A stretch of 64,000 bases of DNA. Origin: an uncultured Paracoccaceae bacterium (GTDB lineage Bacteria; Pseudomonadota; Alphaproteobacteria; Rhodobacterales; Rhodobacteraceae). Under the pieces are notes generated by a model. That model did not search any database, was not told the origin of the DNA, and saw only the letters and a program-made list of their open reading frames with translations. A program made the translations under genes and the position numbers. Below, one piece after another: positions 10,024 to 19,384 of the stretch (its first letter is position 1; every line of letters begins with the position of its first letter). The DNA lies in NCBI GenBank assembly GCA_947497985.1, contig CANMIX010000007.1:164196-228195 (forward strand). The letters are read 5' to 3'.

Positions 10024-10950
10024 ATGTCCCTTCATCTGGTGCCGCGTCAGTTGCGCTATGTCTTGGCGGTTGCCGAGCATGGCTCGGTTCAGGCGGCCTC
10101 ACGCGCGCTTGGCATCGCGGCTTCGGCTATCGACCGGCAGATCAAATCCATAGAAGAGGCCAGCCAGTCACCGCTGTTTGAACGCCTGCCGCGCGGGATG
10201 AAGCCCACCGCCGCCGGAGAAGCGGTTATCGTTATGGCCCGACGTTGGCAGGCGGATGCGGAACGCTTGGAGGGCGGCTTGAAGGAGATGCGCGGTCAGG
10301 AACACGGGATCGTGCGACTGGCGGCTATGGACAGTCTTACCAATGGGATCCTGCCCGAGCTTGTCGCATGGGTCCAAAAGGAACATCCCAGGATCCATTT
10401 GGACATTGATATCATGACCCCGGCCCAAGCAGGGGAAGCATTGGATGTCGGCACTGTGGATTTGGTTCTGGCGTTCAACCTAGTAAACGGGCGTTTTCAG
10501 CATCGCATTTGGCAACGGGAACTGCCTTTTGGATGCGTCGTCCGCCCAGAACATCCGTTGGCTCTGGAGACACCTGTGACCTTGGCCATGTTGTCGGGCG
10601 TCGCGACCGCCTCACAAAGCGCGTTGTTGCCGATACGAAAATACCTAGACAGCCGTCATGGCTGGTTGTTTGCAGAGAATGCTCCGGTTTTGGTGACAAA
10701 TTCCTTGCAGCTTTTGAAGCAATCAGTGCTGGCTGGAGAGGTGGCGATTTTGACCTCGGAGCTGGACGTTTTGCCAGAGCTGGAGACCGGGGTTCTGGCA
10801 TTTCTGCCGTTAGACGAGGCCAGCTTGCGGCCACAGAATATTGTGTTGGCGGTTGATACGCGTCGCCCTCTGGTTCGCGCAACACGGGTGGTTGCGGACA
10901 GGTTAAGCACCGTTCTGCCGGCACGCCTGGATGCTTTACACAGTCTCTAG
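10024..10950 (+). CDS. LysR-family transcriptional regulator
   Basis: N-terminal HTH LVPRQLRYVLAVAEHGSVQAASRALGIAASAIDRQIKSIE; divergent from uraD. In-frame ATG at 10012 also possible. Confidence 0.9.
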   Translation: MSLHLVPRQLRYVLAVAEHGSVQAASRALGIAASAIDRQIKSIEEASQSPLFERLPRGMKPTAAGEAVIVMARRWQADAERLEGGLKEMRGQEHGIVRLAAMDSLTNGILPELVAWVQKEHPRIHLDIDIMTPAQAGEALDVGTVDLVLAFNLVNGRFQHRIWQRELPFGCVVRPEHPLALETPVTLAMLSGVATASQSALLPIRKYLDSRHGWLFAENAPVLVTNSLQLLKQSVLAGEVAILTSELDVLPELETGVLAFLPLDEASLRPQNIVLAVDTRRPLVRATRVVADRLSTVLPARLDALHSL

Positions 10951-11020
10951 GGTGAGTGTGTGCCTTATTTAGATCTTAGGATGTTTGCTTCAATGTGGCT
11001 TGGAGATTTGTGGAGGTACC

Positions 11021-11374
11021 ATGGCCCATATTTTGATTGTAGACGACGAGCCCTTGTTGCGGGAAGAGCTGCAAGAGTCCCTTGAGCTGGAAGACTATGA
11101 CGTGTCGACTGCGGAATCCGGTCCAGACGCGCTTGAGTTGTGCAGTAAAACGGCATTCGATGTTGTTGTTACGGATCTAAAAATGCCAAAAATGGGGGGA
11201 TTGGAGCTGATCCGGAAACTAAAGGAAGCTGACTTTGAAGGGCAGCTAATTGTGGTCAGTGGGCATGGTGCTGAGAGCAATCGTGAGGATGCAATGAACA
11301 GCGGAGCCGTGGCCTGTTTTGCGAAACCCCTTGATATTGAAGAGTTAATTGAAAAGTTGGACGCGATCCTTTAA
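11021..11374 (+). CDS. Single-domain response regulator (receiver only)
   Basis: MAHILIVDDEPLLREELQESLE...VVVTDLKMPKMGGLELIRKL...VSGHG...CFAKPLD; no output domain. Confidence 0.93.
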   Translation: MAHILIVDDEPLLREELQESLELEDYDVSTAESGPDALELCSKTAFDVVVTDLKMPKMGGLELIRKLKEADFEGQLIVVSGHGAESNREDAMNSGAVACFAKPLDIEELIEKLDAIL

Positions 11375-11530
11375 CGGTTGCAGCTGCAGTTTTTACCACG
11401 CTCCCACGGGTTAGGCTTTCATAGCCTTTGGAATAGGGCGCGAAAACGCTTCAGGATATAGCCCTGGATTTGGATTTGTCGCCACGCATTTCTTTCCGCC
11501 ATTGTGAACTCACAAATTTGGTTTTGAGGA

Positions 11531-12073
11531 GTGCGTTCAATGGCTGATATTTCCACAAAAGATTGCAAAGCAAATCTGACTGTGTTGCTGGTTGATGATG
11601 ACAAGGAAGCATTGGAAGAGCTTCAGGACATTGTCGAACTGGAAGGCTGGACTGCGATCATCGCGGGCAGTGTCGATATGGCGCTGGAAGTGCTGGAGTG
11701 GTACCCCTACATCGGCGTGGTTGTTACTGATGTTCACTTCATCGACCCATCAGGTGACACCTCCAGTGGCTTTCAATTGGTTTCTCGTGCCCAGGCCCGT
11801 TTCCCGGATCGCGATCTCTCCTACATTGTAACCAGCGGCGACCCTTGGGCCTTCAATGGCTCTGCACAGGCGGGAGCCGTTGACTTTCTCAGCAAACCAT
11901 TGGAGCCGGACGCATTGATCGCGTCGATCCAAGCTTTTGCAGGCAATGGGGCAGAGCTGACAGACAATCCCGACCGCGACGACAACTTGCTGGAAAAGGT
12001 TCAGCAAACCGCGCAGACCTTGCATGAAAACACCTCCCAGATCGAGGGTGTCGTGAAGGGGGCAGTGGTATGA
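11531..12073 (+). CDS. Response regulator receiver-domain protein without recognisable output domain
   Basis: TVLLVDDDKEALEELQDIVELEGW...VVVTDVHF...YIVTSGD...DFLSKPLEPDALIASIQ. Confidence 0.9.
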   Translation: MRSMADISTKDCKANLTVLLVDDDKEALEELQDIVELEGWTAIIAGSVDMALEVLEWYPYIGVVVTDVHFIDPSGDTSSGFQLVSRAQARFPDRDLSYIVTSGDPWAFNGSAQAGAVDFLSKPLEPDALIASIQAFAGNGAELTDNPDRDDNLLEKVQQTAQTLHENTSQIEGVVKGAVV

Positions 12074-12936
12074 AGCGCCTTGTTCTTGCTGCCTTCTGTG
12101 CCAGCATCTCGTTTACCCCGATTGCCCAAGCTGAAACGGCAGTCCCCCCATCGCCGAATGTGCTGACGTTTGGGATCGTACCGCAACAGTCGGCCAGTCG
12201 TTTGGCCCGGATGTGGGGGCCACTTTTGGGCGAGCTCAGCGAACGAACCGGTGTCACGTTCCGGTTCAAAACCACCAAGGACATCCCGTCGTTTGAGGCC
12301 TGCTTGGCCGCGGGCGCCTATGATGTGGCTTACATGAATCCGATGCACTACACGATTTTTGCAGAAGAAAGCGCATATAGAGCGGTGGCGCGGCAGTCGC
12401 AAAAACGCCTGAAAGGGGTGATCGTCGCGCGCAAAGGTGCAGACCTTGACCAGTTGCAGGGGCTTGACGGCGCCAAAGTGGCCTTTCCGTCGCCCGGTGC
12501 CTTTGGAGCGAGCATTCTGACACGCGCCACGCTGAACGACCGCGATATCGTGTTTGAGCCTGCCTATGTGAAATCCCATGACAGCGTCTATCGCGCGGTT
12601 GCGGCTGGGTTGATGCCGGCAGGTGGCGGTGTGACGCGGACGTTTAACGCGGTTGCCCCGGAAATTCGCGCCCAGTTGGAGGTGGTTTATGAAACCGAAG
12701 GTTTCACGCCGCATGCCATCGCTGTGCATGACGATGTGGGGTCCGCGTTCTCTGGCGAAATCCAAGATGCGCTGATGGCGATAGCCGCCGAAAAACCAGA
12801 ACTGGTCAAAGGCGTCGGCATGAAAGGGTTTGAAACTGCACAGGACGCAGATTGGGATGATGTACGGGCGCTTGGCATGAGCCGCGATGAGACCGGGATT
12901 TCACAAGCGGGAGATGCAGTATGTCCTTCCGATTGA
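12070..12936 (+). CDS. PhnD-like phosphate/phosphite/phosphonate-type periplasmic binding protein
   Basis: Signal peptide; LTFGIVPQQSASRLARMWGPLLGELSERTGVTFRFKTTKDIPSFEACLAAGAYDVAYMNPMHYTIF = PhnD family; starts in ATGA overlap with the upstream receiver. Confidence 0.88.
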   Translation: MKRLVLAAFCASISFTPIAQAETAVPPSPNVLTFGIVPQQSASRLARMWGPLLGELSERTGVTFRFKTTKDIPSFEACLAAGAYDVAYMNPMHYTIFAEESAYRAVARQSQKRLKGVIVARKGADLDQLQGLDGAKVAFPSPGAFGASILTRATLNDRDIVFEPAYVKSHDSVYRAVAAGLMPAGGGVTRTFNAVAPEIRAQLEVVYETEGFTPHAIAVHDDVGSAFSGEIQDALMAIAAEKPELVKGVGMKGFETAQDADWDDVRALGMSRDETGISQAGDAVCPSD

Positions 12937-14912
12937 AGACTATTCTTGGAATTGCCATGATCGAATTGACGGTCATGGCGCTTCTGATTGGGATCAACCA
13001 GTTTGCGCTTGGCGGCTCGGCAACTGCGCAGCTGTATCAGCGTGCCGAAGCGACTGCACGGGTCTTTTCCAACGCTGTGTCTGACGCGGTGGTTGCAACA
13101 GATCTTGCCACACTGGACGCAACCATCGAAACTGCGGTTGGTAGTGAAGAGCTTACTTATTTACGTGTGCGCAGCCCCGAAGGCATTGTGCTGTCCGAAG
13201 GTGGTGCATCTGATGCTTTGGCGGTTCCTTTTCAGCGAGACACGTCGTTTGAGACTGCGCGCACCGATCATGTGATTGACATCGATCTTCCGATCACAGT
13301 CGAAGGGGCGACGTTTGGGGTTATTGAATTGGGCCTGTCGACCCTCTCGGTTGAGGAAGAGATTGCCGCCGCGCTCCGTTGGAACGTGATCGTCGCGATG
13401 ATTGGCATGTCCCTGGTTGCGGTCTTTGGCTACGGGCTTGGCTCTATCCTTACCCATCAATTGAGCGGTCTGCGCAAAGGTGCCCGTGAGATTGCGGCCG
13501 GTAATCTGGACTGCCAGATCCGCGTGCGTGGCCGGGATGAACTGGCGGATACGGCACTGTGTTTCAACGAGATGGCGCGTAACCTTTCGCAGGATCGTGC
13601 TGTGTTGCAATCCCAGCGCAATACGCTATTAGCCAAAAAAGACAGGGTCGGCGTGATCGTCGACTGTATGCGGCAGATCTCTAACAACAAAGACGGTGTG
13701 GATGTGCCTGATACGGACCGTCCTGATGAAATCGGCGACATGGCGCGCGCGACTGTGGTCTTCCAAAACGCGATGCATGCCGTTGAGCAGGCCCGGCAGG
13801 AACAGCAACGGCTTATCTCTGCTTTTGATCAATTGGATGAACAAGTGGCCATCTTTGGCACCACTGGCGAAGTCCTGTTTCTGAATCGTGCCTTCCGGGC
13901 CTTTAACACCCCAATCCTCGACGGATTGCCGGAAGACTTCACGCTGGAGAGGTTTTTACAGGCAGGGTGCGCCGCAGATGCGTTCCCGGAGGCAAGTGGC
14001 GACCAATATGCGTGGATCCGTGACCAGCTGGGCCGGGAAAATGGGACCCCACAAGAGATCAAACGTGCACCTGACCGGATCTTGCTGACGGTGCAAACTG
14101 ATGTCGAAGGGGTCGGCGTGGTCTGGTCTGCACAGGATGTGACAGAGCTGCGCCACAACGAGCACCAATTGATCCAAGCCTCCAAAATGGCAACCTTGGG
14201 TGAGATGGCGACAGGGATCGCCCATGAATTGAACCAGCCTTTGGGGGTGATCCGCATGGCCGCGTCAAATTGTGTTAAGCGGATCGAAAAGGAAAAGTTT
14301 GACGCAGAATACTTCAAAACCAAACTGTTGCGGATGGGAGAACAGACAGAACGGGCATCACAGATCATCAACCATATGCGGGTTTTCGGGCGCAAAGCGG
14401 AAGGTACGATGGAACCCTTTGATCTGCGTGCATCACTGACAGAAATGGTGACACTGGCCCGTGCGCAGCTGCAGACCCTGGATGTGTCATTGAAACTGTC
14501 GTTGCCAGACGTGGGGGATGGCACTGTATTGGGTGAAAAAGTGATCTTTGAGCAGGTGCTGCTGAACCTCTTTAGCAATGCCCGCGACGCGATTGATGCT
14601 CAGGACGGGCGCGGTGGCACGGTTCAGGTCGAGGCTGAATTTGACACGCCGGACGGTCATGTGCTGCGCATCATGGACAGCGGCGGCGGCATCCCCGAAT
14701 CCGTTCTGGATAAACTGTTTGAGCCGTTTTTCACCACCAAGGAGCCAGGCAAAGGCACCGGGTTGGGCCTGTCGATCAGCTTTGGCACGATCCGAGATAT
14801 GGGTGGTTTGATTACCGCGCATAACGAAGGTGAAGGCGCCTGTTTCACCATCACATTGCCGGTGGCACAGATCGACGCTGGTGATGATACAACTGCCATT
14901 GCCGCGGAGTAA
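12921..14912 (+). CDS. Sensor histidine kinase (periplasmic sensor, HAMP, PAS-like, HisKA/HATPase)
   Basis: Two TM segments, HAMP, KMATLGEMATGIAHELNQPLGVIRMAA H-box, LLNLFSNARDAI N-box, DSGGGIPESVLDKLFEPFFTTKEPGKGTGLGLSIS G-boxes. Overlaps upstream CDS by 16 bp. Confidence 0.95.
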   Translation: MSFRLKTILGIAMIELTVMALLIGINQFALGGSATAQLYQRAEATARVFSNAVSDAVVATDLATLDATIETAVGSEELTYLRVRSPEGIVLSEGGASDALAVPFQRDTSFETARTDHVIDIDLPITVEGATFGVIELGLSTLSVEEEIAAALRWNVIVAMIGMSLVAVFGYGLGSILTHQLSGLRKGAREIAAGNLDCQIRVRGRDELADTALCFNEMARNLSQDRAVLQSQRNTLLAKKDRVGVIVDCMRQISNNKDGVDVPDTDRPDEIGDMARATVVFQNAMHAVEQARQEQQRLISAFDQLDEQVAIFGTTGEVLFLNRAFRAFNTPILDGLPEDFTLERFLQAGCAADAFPEASGDQYAWIRDQLGRENGTPQEIKRAPDRILLTVQTDVEGVGVVWSAQDVTELRHNEHQLIQASKMATLGEMATGIAHELNQPLGVIRMAASNCVKRIEKEKFDAEYFKTKLLRMGEQTERASQIINHMRVFGRKAEGTMEPFDLRASLTEMVTLARAQLQTLDVSLKLSLPDVGDGTVLGEKVIFEQVLLNLFSNARDAIDAQDGRGGTVQVEAEFDTPDGHVLRIMDSGGGIPESVLDKLFEPFFTTKEPGKGTGLGLSISFGTIRDMGGLITAHNEGEGACFTITLPVAQIDAGDDTTAIAAE

Positions 14913-14936
14913 AAAACGGGGGCCAACTGGCCCCCG
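14911..14936 (-). terminator. Rho-independent terminator for the TRAP operon (possibly bidirectional)
   Basis: CGGGGGCCA-ac-TGGCCCCCG hairpin flanked by A6 on the + strand (= T6 on the - strand). Confidence 0.8.
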
Positions 14937-14963
14937 CCTGTGTTCATGCCTGCAGTAGGGGTT

Positions 14964-16271
14964 CTATCCTTGTGGGCGGATGTTTTCAGGTAACCAGGTC
15001 GCAAGTTCTGGCCAGACAACAAGGATCACAACCATCAACAGCATCAGGCCCACCATAGGAATGGCGGTTTTAGCGATGTAGGAAATCTCGTGTCGGGTCA
15101 TGCCCTGTAGGACAAAGAGATTGAACCCGATTGGGGGTGTGACTTGTGCGGTTTCAATCACCACCACCAGGAAAATCCCGAACCAGATTACGTCGATGCC
15201 TGCGGTTCGGATCATTGGCTCGACAATGGCCATGGTCAGCACCACCGACGACAGACCGTCCATAAACATGCCCAGGATTAAGTAGAAGACGGTGAGGACC
15301 GCAATCAATGCAACCGGCGACAAGTTGTAGCTTTCGATCAAGGTCGCCATGGCGCGGGGCAGGCCGGTAAAGCCCATCGAGAGCGACAGAAACTCAGCCC
15401 CCATCAGGATCAAAGCGATCATCGCAGACGTTTTGGTCGCCCCCATCAAGCTGACAGAAAAGGATTTCCAGGTCAGCGAGCCTTGCAGTAGAGAAAGGCC
15501 CAAAGCGCCCAGAACGCCAACGGCTGCAGCCTCGGTTGCGGTGGCCAATCCCATGTACATGGAGCCGATCACCACAAAGACCAACCCAAGTACGGGCACC
15601 AGGAACCGGCTTTCAGCGATCATCTTGCCAAACGACATGGACGGTTCAGGCGCGGGGCGCTCGCCTTTGCCAAAGTAGTGCCAGCCAATGATATAGGTTG
15701 CAAAAAGGCCAGCCAGAACCAATCCGGGCAAAACACCAGCCATGAACAATTTGGTGATGCTTTCGTTCACGGTCACGCCATAGACGATCAGCGTCAGCGA
15801 TGGTGGGATCATCAGACCCAACGTCGCGGCACCGGCTAAGGTGCCGATTATCATGTATTCCGGATAGCCACGCTCGCGCAGGGCAGGGATCGACATTTTG
15901 CCCACCATGTTTAGCGTTGCGGCAGATGACCCCGATACGGCCGCAAAAATGGTGCAGCCCGCGATATTGGTGTGCAGCAGACCACCGGGCAGGAACCGCA
16001 TCCACGGGGCAAGGCCGCGAAACAGATCCTCGGATAATCGGGTGCGATAAAGAATTTCGCCCATCCAGATGAACAGGGGCAGGGCGGTCAGGGTCCAGGA
16101 TGAAGCCCCCGACCAGATCGTTGTGATCATGGCGTCACCTGCCGGGCGGGAGGTGAACAATTCCATCCCCACCCAGGCCACGCCCATGAGGGCCATTCCA
16201 ATCCATACAGAGCCGCCAAGGAGGGCAAAGAGCGTGAATATAAAGATCGCAGTTGCATAAAGCTCGGTCAT
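14964..16271 (-). CDS. TRAP transporter large permease (DctM family)
   Basis: FAAVSGSSAATLNMVGKMSIPALRERGYPEYMIIGTLAGAATLGLMIPPSL, TPPIGFNLFVLQGM. Confidence 0.95.
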   Translation of the reverse strand: MTELYATAIFIFTLFALLGGSVWIGMALMGVAWVGMELFTSRPAGDAMITTIWSGASSWTLTALPLFIWMGEILYRTRLSEDLFRGLAPWMRFLPGGLLHTNIAGCTIFAAVSGSSAATLNMVGKMSIPALRERGYPEYMIIGTLAGAATLGLMIPPSLTLIVYGVTVNESITKLFMAGVLPGLVLAGLFATYIIGWHYFGKGERPAPEPSMSFGKMIAESRFLVPVLGLVFVVIGSMYMGLATATEAAAVGVLGALGLSLLQGSLTWKSFSVSLMGATKTSAMIALILMGAEFLSLSMGFTGLPRAMATLIESYNLSPVALIAVLTVFYLILGMFMDGLSSVVLTMAIVEPMIRTAGIDVIWFGIFLVVVIETAQVTPPIGFNLFVLQGMTRHEISYIAKTAIPMVGLMLLMVVILVVWPELATWLPENIRPQG

Positions 16272-16981
16272 TCGACGCCTTCCTGCTGGATTTGGACTTC
16301 ACGCGTGGCGAGAAGGCGGGTCAGATGATCCCAGACCGCAATGGCCAAAAGGACGGTGCCTATCGACATCGGTATTTGCGGCAACCATATCGGCGTGTAG
16401 ACCCAATCCGAGCCACTCTCAGCCCAGAGCGCGCCCCAGTTCCAGGGCCATGTTCCGAACATAGAAACGGTTGTCAGGAGCCATTCGGGCACAAAATCCT
16501 GTCCTTGGGTGCGGTCGTTGATCAGTTCCGACAGGAAATTGGTTTTGATCGCGTAACGCGCGAAATATGTGGCCACACAGGCGGACAAAAGCATGGCGAC
16601 GGCATCCAGCCACAAGCGGTGGCCATGTTTGCTGTTCAACAAAATCGACACACGAATATGTGCCCCTTGCGTCAACGCATAGGCCAGGGCGAAGAACGAG
16701 GTCGCAGCCATTGCATAGCCCGAATACTCGGTTGATCCGGGAAATGTGAGGGACGACCAGCGCGCCACCATTTGCGCCACGATCAACAGCAAAATGCTGA
16801 CCATAAAAAAGGAGGCCACAACTCCGGCAGCGACATAGACCCGGTCCAAAAAACGCCAAATCGGTTTTAGCAGTTGCGCCATCATCGGCCCTTGAAACAG
16901 GCACAACGCCGCAAGGCAGGTTGGAAAAATAAACAACCAGACCCACAACGGTAGGCCCAGCACAAATTGCCAGTCACGCAT
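16268..16981 (-). CDS. TRAP transporter small permease (DctQ family)
   Basis: Four-TM protein adjacent to DctM; FPGSTEYSGYAMAATSFFALAYALTQGAHIRVSILL motif. Confidence 0.9.
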   Translation of the reverse strand: MRDWQFVLGLPLWVWLFIFPTCLAALCLFQGPMMAQLLKPIWRFLDRVYVAAGVVASFFMVSILLLIVAQMVARWSSLTFPGSTEYSGYAMAATSFFALAYALTQGAHIRVSILLNSKHGHRLWLDAVAMLLSACVATYFARYAIKTNFLSELINDRTQGQDFVPEWLLTTVSMFGTWPWNWGALWAESGSDWVYTPIWLPQIPMSIGTVLLAIAVWDHLTRLLATREVQIQQEGVE

Positions 16982-17036
16982 GATATTCTCCGCGAAAAAC
17001 CCCGCAACCGATTGGGTGCAGGGTCAAAAAGATAGG

Positions 17037-18002
17037 TTACTTGGCAGCGAATGCGTCCAGAATGGCTTGTCCGTCTTCTCCGACAGTTTCAAGCCACTCG
17101 GCCGTCATTTTGGCACCAATGGTTTCCAGCTCTTCTTTGAAGCTGCCTTTTGCGTCTTCCACCGTCATTCCGTTGGCTTCGAGCTGTTCAAAATACCAAT
17201 TTGCCAGCTCTTCCGATTTGGCGAGGCAGGCGGCCCCGGTCTCGTCCGCGGCTTTTTGCAGACCGGCTTTTGCAGTATCATCCAGCCCGTCCCAGATGCC
17301 TTTGTTGACCATCACATAATTGCGCGGAAGCCACGCGTTGACCTTGTAGTAATGGCTCAGATGTTCCCAGACCTTGCGATCATATCCTGTGGATCCTGAG
17401 GAAATAAAGGCCTCGGCCACGCCGGTGGCGAGCGCTTGGCTCAGCTCGGCGGCCTCAATCTGAACGGGGATCATGCCCAGCTGTTCAGCAAAGGTCGCCG
17501 TAGCGGTGTTATAGGAGCGGAATTTGATGCCTTGGGTGTCGTCAGATGAACCTACTTCTTTTTTGAAGTAAAACCCTTGGCCCGGCCAAGGGCAGGAATA
17601 GAGCGTTACCAGGTTCTGTTCGGCCAGCGCTTCGTTTACGGGACCTTTGGCGGCCTGCCACAGGGCTTCGTTGTCGGCATATGTGGTTGCGACAAACGGC
17701 AGGTTGTCCCAGCCCAGAATGGGGGACTCGTTGGCGTGGGCGGACATGAAACGTTCGCCAATCGGGACCTGGCCTGTCTGCAACGCGCGCTTGATTTCAG
17801 CGCCACCATACAGCGACCCGCCTGGATGTACGGTGATATCCACGGCCCCATCGGTGTAATCGCGGACTTTGTCTGCAAAGGCCACGGCCATTTCGGAATG
17901 GTAGTTGCTCGCGGAATAGGCGGTGGGCATATCCCATTTTTCGGCCAGGGCAGAGGTCGCGCCGAGGGCGATCAGTAAGCTTAAAGTAGATACAGATTTC
18001 AT
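17037..18002 (-). CDS. TRAP transporter substrate-binding protein (DctP family)
   Basis: Signal peptide; KWDMPTAYSASNYHSEMAVAFADKVRDYTDGAVDITVHPGGSLYGGAEIKRALQTGQV. Confidence 0.93.
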   Translation of the reverse strand: MKSVSTLSLLIALGATSALAEKWDMPTAYSASNYHSEMAVAFADKVRDYTDGAVDITVHPGGSLYGGAEIKRALQTGQVPIGERFMSAHANESPILGWDNLPFVATTYADNEALWQAAKGPVNEALAEQNLVTLYSCPWPGQGFYFKKEVGSSDDTQGIKFRSYNTATATFAEQLGMIPVQIEAAELSQALATGVAEAFISSGSTGYDRKVWEHLSHYYKVNAWLPRNYVMVNKGIWDGLDDTAKAGLQKAADETGAACLAKSEELANWYFEQLEANGMTVEDAKGSFKEELETIGAKMTAEWLETVGEDGQAILDAFAAK

Positions 18003-18032
18003 TGGTGGCACTCCTGTTGGGTTTTTCTGTTT

Positions 18033-19283
18033 TTATGCGCGCTTGGTAAAACGCATTGGGTCAAAGGGGCTAAGGTCCGAATTCGGCATATCCCCTCCGA
18101 TCAAATCAGCTATGATGCGACCCGTTTTAGGCCCGCCGGTCAAGCCGACATGATGATGTCCAAAGGCTGTAAAAACGCCTGAGCTGCGAATTTCACCAAC
18201 CAATGGTAAACTGTCTGTAGGCGCTGGGCGAAACCCCAGCCATTCTTCCTCGGATTCTGCGGTGAGACCGGGAAACATTCGGGCGACGCTTTTGCGCAGC
18301 AGCTCCAAAGGAGCTCGAGACTTCGTCTCACTCAGGCCGCCAAATTCCACAACACCGGCACAGCGCAGTCCAGCTGCCATCGGGGTGGCAACAAATTTCC
18401 CTTCTGCCAGCATCATCGGGGCCTTTGGCGTTTGGCTCGGGCCTTTGAACAGGATGTGGTAGCCACGCTCCGCTTCCAGCGGCACTTTGATGCCTAACTT
18501 TTGCATCAAAGGTTTCGACCAGACACCAGCTGCAAGAACTGTATGGGTGCAAGGGAAGCGACCTTGATCCGTTTCGACGGCGGTAATTTTGTCGCCGGTG
18601 TAGGAGAAGTCCTTCACCTCGGCCTGGACGAAGGTGCCGCCCATTTCCTCAAACACGTGCACCAGGTCCTGCACATAGCTGGCTGGATCGGTTATATAAC
18701 CGTGGTCTTTGTTCACCGCGAGCAGCCCTGCATCACGCCCCAAAATCGGCTCGCGCTCTTGCACCTCGACCCCTTCGACGATTTCAGGTTCAAAACCAGC
18801 CTCGCGTCGCAGATCCCAACCGAACCGGTCGGCCTCAAACGCTGCGCGATCACGATAGACGTAGCTATAATCGCTGGTTTTGACCCATTTCTCTGCTGGG
18901 GTGCCTGCGGATAGGTTCAAGTGCTGATCGACGCTGTCCCCCAAAAGTTGGTTCAACCCTTTTGAAATGCGAGCCGTATCGGCGGTGTTTGCATGCGAAA
19001 GATATCGTGTGAGCCATGGAACAAGACGCGGCAGATAGCTCCAGCGCATGAACAGTGGGAAGTTTGGGTTCAGCAAATATCCGGGCGCTTGGGACAACAA
19101 GCCCGGTGCGGTGACCGGAACGACAGAACAGCGCGCCAGGATGCCACCATTGCCAAAGGACGCACCGTGGCCGGGTGTGTTCTTGTCGATCAGTGTCACG
19201 GTGAGCCCTTTGCGCCGCAGCCACAGCGCAGTGGCCGCACCTACGATCCCGGCCCCAATTACGACCACAGATGAGTTCTTCAT
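18033..19283 (-). CDS. FAD-dependent oxidoreductase, DadA-like D-amino-acid dehydrogenase family
   Basis: VVVIGAGIVGAATALWLRRKGLTVTLIDKNTPGHGASFGNGGIL and FRPAPTDSLPLVGEI...GHHHVGLTGGPKTGRIIADLI. Confidence 0.9.
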   Translation of the reverse strand: MKNSSVVVIGAGIVGAATALWLRRKGLTVTLIDKNTPGHGASFGNGGILARCSVVPVTAPGLLSQAPGYLLNPNFPLFMRWSYLPRLVPWLTRYLSHANTADTARISKGLNQLLGDSVDQHLNLSAGTPAEKWVKTSDYSYVYRDRAAFEADRFGWDLRREAGFEPEIVEGVEVQEREPILGRDAGLLAVNKDHGYITDPASYVQDLVHVFEEMGGTFVQAEVKDFSYTGDKITAVETDQGRFPCTHTVLAAGVWSKPLMQKLGIKVPLEAERGYHILFKGPSQTPKAPMMLAEGKFVATPMAAGLRCAGVVEFGGLSETKSRAPLELLRKSVARMFPGLTAESEEEWLGFRPAPTDSLPLVGEIRSSGVFTAFGHHHVGLTGGPKTGRIIADLIGGDMPNSDLSPFDPMRFTKRA

Positions 19284-19384
19284 TTTTGCTCCGCGCTTTG
19301 GGTTGCCATCAGAGTGGAGAGCGTTTCACATCATTTCAAATACAAAAAATTGCCAAGAATATCACTAAAAGTTATGCTGCCCGA

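Noticed and set aside
13829-14578. 249-aa minus-strand ORF inside the histidine kinase
   Set aside because: Antisense shadow, Ser/Arg-rich, no domain.
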